A DNA stretch of 64,000 nt from Mucilaginibacter sp. KACC 22773 (GTDB lineage: Bacteria > Bacteroidota > Bacteroidia > Sphingobacteriales > Sphingobacteriaceae). Position numbers and translations under genes: made by a program. The stretch spans positions 5,084,001 through 5,148,000 of the forward strand of contig NZ_CP117883.1 of assembly GCF_028736215.1 (NCBI RefSeq). The letters are read 5' to 3'. The number at the start of each line of letters is the position of its first letter. Position 1 is the stretch's first letter. Of this stretch, positions 43,653 through 51,148 are shown in pieces. The notes beneath the pieces are model-generated. The model searched no databases. It was not told the DNA's origin and saw only the letters and a program-made list of their open reading frames with translations.

Positions 43653-44278
43653 TATAATGGTTTTGGGATGCAGCTTGTACGTTTAACCAATCGGGCATTA
43701 ATGGGTATTACGTTTGATGTACTTGTAAATTGAATGAGCGAATCTTTAGGTTGTTTTACTTTAAAAAACTCCTCGTAATCGCCCCAGCGGAAACAGGTTT
43801 TCTCGTCTTTGTAGCTCAGGTTGGCGTTGCAAAATTCGCCTTTAAGATGCAGGGTATCCTGCTTTTGCGAATAGGTGCCGCGAATATACTCGTCCCAATG
43901 GCCTTTATTCATGCAGGTATCGGCACCGTAGTTTACCTTGCTTACGGTACTTATCTTCATCACAAACGAATCGCAGCTAAATTTAATATCGTAAAGCGAA
44001 TAGGTAACCAACCGCTTCTCGGCCGGAACAGAATCCTGCTTCCACTCGCCCTGTAAATAAGTTAATCCTGGCTTTTGCATGTTAGGGTTCATGCTGCAGC
44101 CGCAGAGGTAAAAGGCGAAAGGTAAAAGGTAAAAGGCCCTGTTTAGGAAAAAGGCTTTGCTGAGGTAAAAGGTGAAAGGCGAAAGGTGAAAGGCTTTTTT
44201 GCTGAAAGCCGAAGGCTGAAAGCGAAAAGCCTTTTTTTGTGTCGGGGCTGAAAGAAAATCGTTCAGGGGTTTTAGCAT
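43652..44278 (-). CDS. Putative lipoprotein with repeat-derived N-terminus
   Basis: A 208-residue protein starting at ATG 44278 (a TTG at 44293 is also open). The mature part from the lipobox FYLCGC onward (CSMNPNMQKPGLTYLQGEWK, LYDIKFSCDSFVMKISTVSK, YGADTCMNKGHWDEYIRGTY) resembles Sphingobacteriaceae lipoproteins. The roughly 60 residues before it are unusual: PSAFSKKAFHLSPFTFYLSK and similar phrases, encoded by the AAAGGTGAAAGG-type repeat at 44105-44240. The final phrase, FYLLPFAFYL, would have to act as the signal-peptide core. Coupled to the S1/P1 nuclease. Confidence 0.75.
   Translation of the reverse strand: MLKPLNDFLSAPTQKKAFRFQPSAFSKKAFHLSPFTFYLSKAFFLNRAFYLLPFAFYLCGCSMNPNMQKPGLTYLQGEWKQDSVPAEKRLVTYSLYDIKFSCDSFVMKISTVSKVNYGADTCMNKGHWDEYIRGTYSQKQDTLHLKGEFCNANLSYKDEKTCFRWGDYEEFFKVKQPKDSLIQFTSTSNVIPINARLVKRTSCIPKPL
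44105..44240. repeat. AAAGGTGAAAGGC short-word repeat inside a coding region
   Basis: Degenerate words AAAGG(T/C)(A/G)AAAGG repeat at least ten times. On the minus strand they encode the Phe/Tyr/Leu/Pro-rich N-terminus of the lipoprotein at 43652-44278. Confidence 0.75.
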
Positions 44279-44310
44279 AAACTTGCTATTCAAAAGCAGT
44301 AAATCAAAAG

Positions 44311-44332
44311 CCCCTCTCCTTCAGGAGAGGGG
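44311..44332. repeat. CCCCTCTCCT palindrome
   Basis: A 10-bp perfect palindrome (CCCCTCTCCT / AGGAGAGGGG) with a 2-base loop, followed by TTTGGGGTGAGG. It is downstream of fumC on the minus strand, but without the T-run of a typical terminator. This type of palindrome is common between genes in Bacteroidota. Confidence 0.6.
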
Positions 44333-44351
44333 TTTGGGGTGAGGCTCCTCT

Positions 44352-45746
44352 TTATAAGCTACCTATCATATTTTCGGGTATAACCCATTGGTCAAACTGT
44401 TCGTTGGTTAACAGGCCCAGGCCAATGGCGGCTTCGCGCAGGGATTTGTTTTCCTTTAGCGCGGTTTTGGCAATTTTGGCGGCATTTTCATAACCAATGT
44501 GCGGATTAAGCGCTGTTACCAGCATCAGCGAGTTTTCGAGGTGTTTTTTGATACCATCGTAATTAGGTTCTATACCTACAGCGCAATGATCATTGAACGA
44601 TACGCAGGCATCGCCAATTAACCTTGCCGACTGCAGGAAGTTGGCAGCCATCACCGGTTTAAATACGTTCAGTTCGTAATGGCCATTTGAGCCACCAATA
44701 GAAATGGTTACATCGTTGCCCATTACCTGCGCGGCTACCATGGTAACAGCTTCGTTTTGGGTTGGGTTAACCTTGCCCGGCATTATAGATGAACCCGGCT
44801 CGTTATCGGGGATATGGATCTCGCCAATACCCGAACGCGGACCAGAAGCCAGCATCCTGATATCGTTGGCTATTTTCATTAACGATACGGCTATTTGTTT
44901 AAGCGCACCATGGCTCTCTACAATGGCATCGTGAGCTGCCAAAGCCTCAAATTTGTTTTCGGCAGTGATAAATGGCAGGCCGGTAAACTGGGCAATATAT
45001 TCGGCTACTTTAACATCATAACCTTTTGGGGTGTTGATGCCGGTACCTACGGCTGTACCGCCAAGGGCAAGTTCCGACAGGTGATCAAGCGTATTACGCA
45101 GGGCTTTCAGGCCGTGGTTTAGCTGCGATACATAACCGGAAAATTCCTGGCCCAGTGTAAGCGGTGTAGCATCCATTAAGTGGGTACGGCCAATTTTTAC
45201 TACCGATTTAAAAGCCTCTACTTTTAATTGCAGGGTATCGCGCAGTTTTTCAACACCGGGGATGGTAACATCCATCAGTATTTTATACGCCGCAATGTGC
45301 ATAGCGGTTGGGTATGTATCGTTTGATGATTGCGATTTGTTTACATCATCATTGGGGTGGATGAAAGTTTTGCCTTCGCCCAGTTTGTTGCCCTGCAATA
45401 CATGGGCGCGGTTGGCCACAACTTCATTCACGTTCATGTTTGATTGCGTGCCCGAACCTGTTTGCCAAATCACCAGCGGAAACTCCGTGGCCAGCGATCC
45501 GGCCAATATCTCGTCGCAAACCTGTGCTATCAAGTCGCGCTTTTCGGCAGATAGTACGCCTAAGTCGGTATTGGTATAAGCGGCAGCTTTTTTCAAATAG
45601 GCAAACGCGTCGATGATCTCTTTGGGCATTGACGCCTCCGGACCAATTTTAAAGTTATTGCGTGAACGTTCTGTTTGTGCTCCCCAGTATTTATCGGCAG
45701 GTACCTGTACCTCGCCCATGGTATCGTGTTCGGTCCTAAAACTCAT
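44352..45746 (-). CDS. fumC: Fumarate hydratase, class II
   Basis: A 464-residue, iron-independent enzyme of the citric-acid cycle converting fumarate to malate. Seen are FRTEHDTMGEVQVPADKYWG at the start, TGSGTQSNMNVNEVVANRA, GRTHLMDATPLTLGQEF, and the superfamily signature GSSIMPGKVNPTQNE with the catalytic-loop serine. Full length, ATG start, monocistronic. A TAACTTTG element lies 20 bases upstream. Confidence 0.97.
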   Translation of the reverse strand: MSFRTEHDTMGEVQVPADKYWGAQTERSRNNFKIGPEASMPKEIIDAFAYLKKAAAYTNTDLGVLSAEKRDLIAQVCDEILAGSLATEFPLVIWQTGSGTQSNMNVNEVVANRAHVLQGNKLGEGKTFIHPNDDVNKSQSSNDTYPTAMHIAAYKILMDVTIPGVEKLRDTLQLKVEAFKSVVKIGRTHLMDATPLTLGQEFSGYVSQLNHGLKALRNTLDHLSELALGGTAVGTGINTPKGYDVKVAEYIAQFTGLPFITAENKFEALAAHDAIVESHGALKQIAVSLMKIANDIRMLASGPRSGIGEIHIPDNEPGSSIMPGKVNPTQNEAVTMVAAQVMGNDVTISIGGSNGHYELNVFKPVMAANFLQSARLIGDACVSFNDHCAVGIEPNYDGIKKHLENSLMLVTALNPHIGYENAAKIAKTALKENKSLREAAIGLGLLTNEQFDQWVIPENMIGSL

Positions 45747-45766
45747 GATGTTAAAATTTGCAGGGG

Positions 45767-45774
45767 CAAAGTTA
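45767..45774 (-). promoter_or_regulatory. Putative -7 element (TAACTTTG) for fumC
   Basis: Minus-strand TAACTTTG, 20 bases before the fumC ATG. No TTTG is found at the -33 distance. Confidence 0.4.
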
Positions 45775-45922
45775 TGTTTTTATCTGATGCGGGAGATGGG
45801 GAAATGGTAATCTTTTTGTGATGGGGGAGGGAAGATTTTAAATGGTCGGTTTCCTTCACTTCAGGGTTTCTCAGGGCCGACAGAAAAGTGAGCTTGATAA
45901 GGTTGTTTAAAATGACTGATGT

Positions 45923-45946
45923 GTTCGAATCCCGTCCTTCCTGCGA
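45923..45946 (+). other. tRNA 3'-end-like string (possible attachment-site remnant)
   Basis: GTTCGAATCCCGTCCTTCCT followed by GCGA resembles the T-loop and 3' acceptor strand of a tRNA. Upstream bases do not fold into a tRNA and no matching 5' acceptor strand is found. A hairpin terminator follows at 45966. The combination looks like the 3' end of a tRNA gene left by integration or deletion. Confidence 0.4.
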
Positions 45947-45965
45947 TTCGATTTTTAGAACACCC

Positions 45966-45999
45966 AAAGCCTATAGATAAATATTTATAGGCTTTTTTT
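45966..45999 (+). terminator. Hairpin terminator after the tRNA-like string
   Basis: A 10-bp stem AAAGCCTATA / TATAGGCTTT followed by a T-run. It lies just upstream of the DUF4304 gene. Confidence 0.75.
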
Positions 46000-46045
46000 A
46001 TTACTTTTATTTACAATTATTTTGAGAGATTGCTAAAACTGATAA

Positions 46046-46747
46046 ATGGAAAGAGATTTAACTGTAGAATTTAAAACACTTGTTAAAAATATTATCACTC
46101 CCCAGTTAAAGCAAACTGGATTTAAAAAAAAGAACTTAAATTTTAATTGCGTTTTTCCAAATTTAACTCAATCTCTAAACGTCCAAAAAAGTCAGTATAA
46201 TCACTCTGAAAGCATAAGATTTACCATAAATCTGGGGTTCTATAATAGTTTAATATTTAAGATTTCAAAAGATAGAGTTGATGAACCTCAATTTGTGACT
46301 TCTGATAATTGCTTCATTTGGGGAAGAACGGGAATGTTGATATATAACAGCGATTACTGGTATGAGTTAGACCACATCAAAGAATATGAGAAGGTATCTA
46401 AGCAAATAGAGAATGATTTAAAAAATCATGTCCTTCCATTGTTTACAAAACTACAAACCTTGGATGCATTGCTTGACTTCATACGAATTGATTATAAATA
46501 TCGTCCATTTCATTTAATAGCAAACATTGATGATGTTTCACTTTTGGAATTAGAATTTGGTGATTATGTTAGAGGGAGAACTATATTAAAGAGGCTCTAT
46601 AATGAGGCAATAATTCCAAAATCGACCAAACACACTACCGTACATCCCGACGGAAGAGAAGATATTAGATGGTCCGAGCCATCCGTGAACGATTTTCATG
46701 TTAACAAATTGATAAGGATAGCGAAAAAATATAAAATCGATATTTAA
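46046..46747 (+). CDS. DUF4304 family protein
   Basis: A 233-residue protein. The N-terminal half matches DUF4304 (VKNIITPQLKQTGFKKKNLN, then a beta sheet with LNVQKSQYN and SIRFTINLGFYNS, and later ENDLKNHVLPLF). The C-terminal part is a helix-rich tail ending KLIRIAKKYKIDI. The molecular role of the family is unknown to me. Codons are strikingly AT-rich relative to fumC and glgA, and the gene sits between a tRNA-like remnant and a broken gene, which suggests acquired DNA. Confidence 0.83.
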   Translation: MERDLTVEFKTLVKNIITPQLKQTGFKKKNLNFNCVFPNLTQSLNVQKSQYNHSESIRFTINLGFYNSLIFKISKDRVDEPQFVTSDNCFIWGRTGMLIYNSDYWYELDHIKEYEKVSKQIENDLKNHVLPLFTKLQTLDALLDFIRIDYKYRPFHLIANIDDVSLLELEFGDYVRGRTILKRLYNEAIIPKSTKHTTVHPDGREDIRWSEPSVNDFHVNKLIRIAKKYKIDI

Positions 46748-47099
46748 CAATTATCTGTCATCACTTTGAGTAATCTCTTTTACAGCTTCTAAAATTCCTT
46801 CTAAGTGTACTAATAGATTCCCGTTCATCCCGCAGGAACACTCAGTAAAAACCGGAGCTTTTTTATTTTTAAAAAAATCTCAGAACATCCCATTAAACAA
46901 CGAGGTCGAGGGAACTGCCGATAGCTATCCGGACTCATCACTCACAGCAAAATATTTTAATTGCCCTCGTTCGTATACGGCAAGCAAGGTTTATAGTAAA
47001 GACGAAATCGAAAGTTAATGTGCCCATTCAGGCTTTCTTCATGTTTCCAGTGACTTTCAAAATCCCATCAAGGTATGATTAATATATTTTCACAACCCG
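46748..47099. other. Intergenic region with a gene remnant
   Basis: 352 bases. The first 130 hold a broken minus-strand frame (46751-46879). The rest has no gene, terminator or repeat that I can recognise. Confidence 0.5.
46751..46879 (-). pseudogene. 3' remnant of an unidentified gene
   Basis: Reading the minus strand from just after a TGA at 46880-46882, an uninterrupted frame of 42 codons reaches TAA at 46751. It encodes DFFKNKKAPVFTECSCG, then MNGNLLVHLEGILEAV, then KEITQSDDR. The amphipathic helix and the C-x-C look like real protein, but there is no usable start or upstream coding frame. Probably the tail of a gene whose 5' part has been lost. Confidence 0.35.
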
Positions 47100-47480
47100 C
47101 TATTTTGGATATACAAAATTAGTTTGCTCTTCTTTCAATTTTATAGGCCTTACCTCAATTGTGGCCGAAGGCACGTACTCAAACTCGGGGTTGCTTTTTG
47201 CAATTTCAACCGCCTCGGCCAAATCTTTTGCTGTAATATGGTAATAGCCAACTTGCACTTCGTTAGCAGGATCAATGGCTGTTTGTGTCCACGCGTTTTC
47301 GGTTTTTGAAATAATATAACCTTCCCGCACAATAGGCTGGGCTGCTATTAATTTACCTGCTGCTTTTAGCAGCCCGATATAAGTTTCGCATTTTTTTATA
47401 AATGCAAGATGCTCATCTGCCGATAAGGCCGCTTTTGCATCACCTGCATTGCGGATGTACAACATAAATTCCTGGCCCAT
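47100..47480 (-). CDS. YciI-like (YCII-related/DGPF) protein
   Basis: A 126-residue protein of the YCII-related superfamily. It opens with QEFMLYIRNAGD, has LKAAGKLIAAQPIVREGYII and closes with TAKDLAEAVEIAKSNPEFEY and ATIEVRPI. Relatives labelled DGPF/PhnB-like are often encoded next to ECF sigma factors, but here the gene stands alone. A dimeric ferredoxin-like fold is expected; the activity is unknown. Confidence 0.9.
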   Translation of the reverse strand: MGQEFMLYIRNAGDAKAALSADEHLAFIKKCETYIGLLKAAGKLIAAQPIVREGYIISKTENAWTQTAIDPANEVQVGYYHITAKDLAEAVEIAKSNPEFEYVPSATIEVRPIKLKEEQTNFVYPK

Positions 47481-47972
47481 GATTTTTAGGTTTATTAATC
47501 AGCTTATAAAAACGCCCATTTTATGGCCGGATTACAGATTCCGGCTCCTTTTCAGGCGTCATTACTTCTGTTAGTTAAGGTACTAAAGATCCGGCAAAAT
47601 GGCTGTCGCTGTTTAACCATTTTTTTTTGCTCCCCCGCTCTCTCTACCGGTGCCACTTAAGTAGGCGTTTTCAACCCCGTAGGGGTATAACATTTGTAGA
47701 AAAAATAGAAAATAACGCTCCGTGCCGTAGGTACGGCACTTATGTAGCGTACCTACGGCACGCAAAAATGTTGATTTACAAACGCTACAAATGTTTTGCT
47801 CCGATGGAGCAGCCTGTCAATTCCTTAACTTCATAACCCCGATCTCCCAGCCGGGAAGACACCTCAACAAATAGCATTGTCACAATCTTATTCATTTTGC
47901 GGACGCTAACATTCAATTAATATGAATGGGGTATGTTGCGGACCAAACGTACTACCCGTTAATTAATTTGAT
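47481..47972. other. Gene-free region with nested palindromes
   Basis: 492 bases without a convincing gene between the YciI-like and PHP genes. The centre (47674-47810) carries three palindromes and an enclosing inverted repeat. A long plus-strand frame here has repeat-like composition and is rejected. Confidence 0.65.
47674..47810. repeat. Composite palindromic repeat (CGTGCCGTAGGTAC core)
   Basis: Four parts are visible: ACCCCGTAGGGGT (47674-47686); an 11-bp inverted repeat AACATTTGTAG/CTACAAATGTT (47689-47699 and 47785-47795); inside it a 14-bp inverted repeat CGTGCCGTAGGTAC/GTACCTACGGCACG (47721-47734 and 47749-47762); and GCTCCGATGGAGC (47798-47810). It can form a cruciform-like fold. 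Confidence 0.75.
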
Positions 47973-49190
47973 ATGACTTTTAACAACTACAAAAAAACGA
48001 CGCTGGTAAATATTTTGCTGCTGATCATCGGCACTTTCGCCTGCACTGCGGCATTAGCCCAGGCGCCCCATATTAATCCATGGGCAGCAACCGAAGTTGG
48101 CCAGCTACCGGCAATCGCCAGCCTGAGCAAGGGCGTTTGGCTTAAAGGCGAACTGCACGTGCACTCGCGTCACAGTACCGAATCGTCTAATAATCCCATT
48201 AGCAAAATCATCGCTTTTTCTAAATCGGCAGGAATTGATTTTGTGGCTATTACCGATCATGACAACCATGTAAACGGCGACGTAGCGCACCACACCTGGG
48301 CCGACCCGGAGTTTAAATCAGACTCGATACTGCTGCTTTACAGCGCCGAGTGGACAACCACGCGCGGACATGGCAATGCCTTTTCGGCCGTACCCTATGA
48401 TCACCAAAAACTATATGACGTGCGCGATCAGCGCGATGTAGTAGTAGGTGCCATAAAAAAGCAATTGGGCATCCACCTATCGGCCAACCACCCAAGTGGG
48501 AAAGATCATTTTGGGTACTCGTACGATATGGTTAATTCTATCGAAGTATGGAACTCGGCCATTTGGTCAAAAAACGCCAACGCCATCATGATCTGGGACG
48601 ATATGCTATCATCCGGCCGCAAGCTTACCGGCCGCGGCGGCAGCGATGCCCACCATGGCGTTCCCGATTCGCCGGATAAAGAAACCAAAAACAGCTACCA
48701 GGCCAAGGCCAACTATGTGGGTACTCCAACCACCTGGGTGTTTGCAACAGCACGTACCACGCAAGCGGTAATTGATGCGCTGACGAATGGGCGGGTATCC
48801 ATCAGCTCAAATCCATACGCGCCACGTATTGAATTTTATGCTGATGTAAACCAGGATGGTAAAATGGATATGATGATGGGCGATAATGCCAAAGCCACAG
48901 GCAAGCTGGTAAAATTCCGCGTGCAGCTAACCGGCAAGGTGCCAGCCGATGGCGAGTACACCATTAACATCATAAAAAACGGCAATCCCTTTGGCAGCTT
49001 TAAAACCACGGGTAAAACGCCCATGATTGAGTTTACAGATTCGCCGGCAACTGTCGAGCGGAGTTATTACCGTGTAGAAGTACAAGGCACCCCTACACCC
49101 TACCCGCAGGTTCCGGGATCAGTGGCCTTGAGCGGTAATATGGTTGGCTTATCAAACCCGATATTCTTTAATTTTGATCCTAATTTTTGA
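47973..49190 (+). CDS. Secreted CehA/McbA-family PHP-domain metallohydrolase
   Basis: A 405-residue protein. A signal peptide (ending ALAQA, about 31) is followed by a PHP domain with metal-ligand motifs GELHVHSRHST (H62, H64), ITDHDNH (D95, H96), HLSANHPSGKDH and GRGGSDAHHG. The C-terminal 120 residues are a beta-sandwich (KFRVQLTGKVPADGEYTINI). The family hydrolyses phosphoesters or carbamates (CehA is a carbaryl hydrolase); the natural substrate here is unknown. It is exported to the periplasm and monocistronic. Confidence 0.88.
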   Translation: MTFNNYKKTTLVNILLLIIGTFACTAALAQAPHINPWAATEVGQLPAIASLSKGVWLKGELHVHSRHSTESSNNPISKIIAFSKSAGIDFVAITDHDNHVNGDVAHHTWADPEFKSDSILLLYSAEWTTTRGHGNAFSAVPYDHQKLYDVRDQRDVVVGAIKKQLGIHLSANHPSGKDHFGYSYDMVNSIEVWNSAIWSKNANAIMIWDDMLSSGRKLTGRGGSDAHHGVPDSPDKETKNSYQAKANYVGTPTTWVFATARTTQAVIDALTNGRVSISSNPYAPRIEFYADVNQDGKMDMMMGDNAKATGKLVKFRVQLTGKVPADGEYTINIIKNGNPFGSFKTTGKTPMIEFTDSPATVERSYYRVEVQGTPTPYPQVPGSVALSGNMVGLSNPIFFNFDPNF

Positions 49191-49202
49191 TGAGATGAAT
49201 CA

Positions 49203-49249
49203 TTTTTGTTCTTCAAGGGCTATTTGAAAGAGTTCCTGAAGAACAAAAA
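49203..49249. terminator. Bidirectional terminator between PHP and SMI1 genes
   Basis: A 13-bp stem TTTTTGTTCTTCA (49203-49215) with TGAAGAACAAAAA (49237-49249), placed 12 bases after the PHP stop and shortly before the SMI1 stop. Confidence 0.8.
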
Positions 49250-49255
49250 CATTCT

Positions 49256-49762
49256 TTATTTTTCAGTTCCATCATAGTTACTGTTTTCCAGTGTCCATGC
49301 TATCATTACCTCTTCAACCCAATTTATAAAATCGGGATGGGTAACTTCAACATCTGTTTTAATTTCATAAAAACAATCATGCTGCCAAAAAACCACCGGG
49401 CAAAAGCCATCTATCAAATTGGACAAATCAAGGCAATAATGATTTCCAAACCCATCGGGTGAAAACGGCATAAACTCAGCGGGCATCTTATTACCTCCTT
49501 CATCGTGTTCAAAATTGTAGAGTTCATCCAAAGAAGCACCTCTGAGTTCGATATCCAAACCACAAACCTCGGTACCATCCAAAGAAAACCCATTATGCTT
49601 TTTAAGCAGGTATACAAAATCACTTGGCAACGTAAAGCCGATAACTTTTTCAAAACACTCCAACCGATCATCATCAATAGGCGGCCCCAGATAAAGCATG
49701 TCATTGGAAAATTTTGAAAGTTCTGTTATCAGTCCATCGCATCTTTGAACAACAGTTACCAT
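49256..49762 (-). CDS. SMI1/KNR4 (SUKH-1) family protein
   Basis: A 168-residue SMI1/KNR4-type protein. The family core is visible: DDDRLECFEKVIGFTLPSDF, VYLLKKHNGFSLDGTEVCGL, MPFSPDGFGNHYCLDLSNL and PVVFWQHDC. SUKH proteins often act as immunity proteins against secreted toxins, but no toxin gene is adjacent. It lies 26 bases after a small membrane protein gene on the same strand. Confidence 0.9.
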   Translation of the reverse strand: MVTVVQRCDGLITELSKFSNDMLYLGPPIDDDRLECFEKVIGFTLPSDFVYLLKKHNGFSLDGTEVCGLDIELRGASLDELYNFEHDEGGNKMPAEFMPFSPDGFGNHYCLDLSNLIDGFCPVVFWQHDCFYEIKTDVEVTHPDFINWVEEVMIAWTLENSNYDGTEK

Positions 49763-49788
49763 TTCTTATAAATTAAAACTCCTTTATG

Positions 49789-50082
49789 CTATTTTGTATA
49801 ATAAACCCTGCCATTAAAGGAGGGCTCTTTTTCATTCACTATCAAAACGAATATTAACAGTACAAAACTTGTTACAGCAGCTATCTTACAAAAAACGACG
49901 GTGTGCAATATGCTTATTTGCTCTTGATTCAACCCGGCAAAAGCACCACTACCCTTAAGCTGAAAATCCTGTACCTGGTATTTGTAATTCACCATGTTGT
50001 TTACCCATCCGTAGGCAAAAAACAATATCAATATCACAAGTAATATTAGCGTTACCGAAAGCATTCGTTGACTTATCTTCAT
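49789..50082 (-). CDS. Small membrane protein, 97 aa
   Basis: Unrecognised. Two hydrophobic helices are visible (about 8-28, MLSVTLILLVILILFFAYGW, and about 66-86, CKIAAVTSFVLLIFVLIV), separated by a polar loop (KYQVQDFQLKGSGAFAGLNQ) that would lie in the periplasm. It starts 3 bases after the stop of the TPR gene at 50086, so it is co-transcribed with the TPR pair and perhaps the SMI1-like gene. Confidence 0.7.
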   Translation of the reverse strand: MKISQRMLSVTLILLVILILFFAYGWVNNMVNYKYQVQDFQLKGSGAFAGLNQEQISILHTVVFCKIAAVTSFVLLIFVLIVNEKEPSFNGRVYYTK

Positions 50083-50085
50083 TTA

Positions 50086-51108
50086 TCAAAACTCCCTTTT
50101 TGTAGCCGTTACCCAGGCATCCAATGCCGATAGTTTGGCGTTGTTATCTTTAAACCATTGCAGGTTTTCTTCCTGGTTTGCACCAAGACTAATCAAGTGG
50201 GCAAAGGCTTCCATATTATCAGTTTCGGCCAGCTTTTTAAAATAATCAGAAAAAAAGTTTTTATAAAAAGGATCGCCTTTTTTGTCGTCAAATGTATCGG
50301 CAATACCGAAAAGGCCCTTCAATTGCAGCGTCAGGGAGTCGGTTTTAGACAGATCTTTTTTACCCGATGTGGCGTTAACCACCGTTATCGGCATCAGCAA
50401 GTTGGCACCGTTCAAATCGTCAGTTGATATATTAATGGTCACGTTTTTTTCGCCAGTTTGCTTTACGCCATAATTGATAATATACTGAACATACCGGTAA
50501 GCCTCGGCTGATCTTTTGGTTTGTGGTTCAAGGTGTAAAAAGCTGCACCATGCCAGCAAGGATACACCGCGTTTATTTTCATTGAATGTTGCCATAGCAT
50601 AAGCACGCTGGCTGCTGGCATGCTTGGGATCAAGTTTTATAGCTTCAACCGCATAATTCTCCGATTCGGTGTATTTTTTTTGACGCAAGTAGGCTACTGA
50701 CAGGTTGTAAAAAAGCCGCTGGTATTTGGGATTAGCCTCTATCCCCTTTTTATAATATTCAATAGCCTTATCGGGCTGCTTATCATCGTCATAAATACTG
50801 CCCAGCATATCATATGCCCCCGCTAATTTGGGATCCAACTTCAGCGTTTTTTCCAGATAAGCAATCGCATCGTTACCTTTACCCGTACTAAACAACGTAT
50901 AGGCCAATTCATAATATGCACTTGAATATTCAGGGTCAATTTTTAAAGCCTCGTTATACTTGGCAATAGCTTCATCATATTTTCCGGCATCGTGCAGGGC
51001 AATACCCTCTTTAACCAAAGCTTTGGCATCGTCCTTAGTCTGCCCGAAAGCGACCGGCGCGTAAGCTATAAACAAAATAAACAGCAGGAATTTGTGATAG
51101 GTTTTCAT
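50086..51108 (-). CDS. Secreted tetratricopeptide-repeat protein, paralogue A
   Basis: A 340-residue protein with a signal peptide (ending PVAFGQ). Five TPR units follow (GIALHDAGKYDEAIAKYNEA, AYYELAYTLFSTGKGNDAIA, AYDMLGSIYDDDKQPDKAIE, LFYNLSVAYLRQKKYTESEN, then ASSQRAYAMATFNENKRG). The C-terminal helical domain ends LSALDAWVTATKREF. It shares the whole architecture with the next upstream gene at 51149. Probably a periplasmic protein-interaction module. Confidence 0.88.
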   Translation of the reverse strand: MKTYHKFLLFILFIAYAPVAFGQTKDDAKALVKEGIALHDAGKYDEAIAKYNEALKIDPEYSSAYYELAYTLFSTGKGNDAIAYLEKTLKLDPKLAGAYDMLGSIYDDDKQPDKAIEYYKKGIEANPKYQRLFYNLSVAYLRQKKYTESENYAVEAIKLDPKHASSQRAYAMATFNENKRGVSLLAWCSFLHLEPQTKRSAEAYRYVQYIINYGVKQTGEKNVTINISTDDLNGANLLMPITVVNATSGKKDLSKTDSLTLQLKGLFGIADTFDDKKGDPFYKNFFSDYFKKLAETDNMEAFAHLISLGANQEENLQWFKDNNAKLSALDAWVTATKREF

Positions 51109-51148
51109 GCCTAAATTTAGGCAGCAGTTTTAATTAAAAGAAGGGTTT

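Noticed and set aside
45743..45967. Minus-strand frame of 74 codons containing a DSNTS phrase
   Set aside because: This phrase is the usual antisense translation of tRNA T-arm DNA, so it is a by-product of the tRNA-like string.
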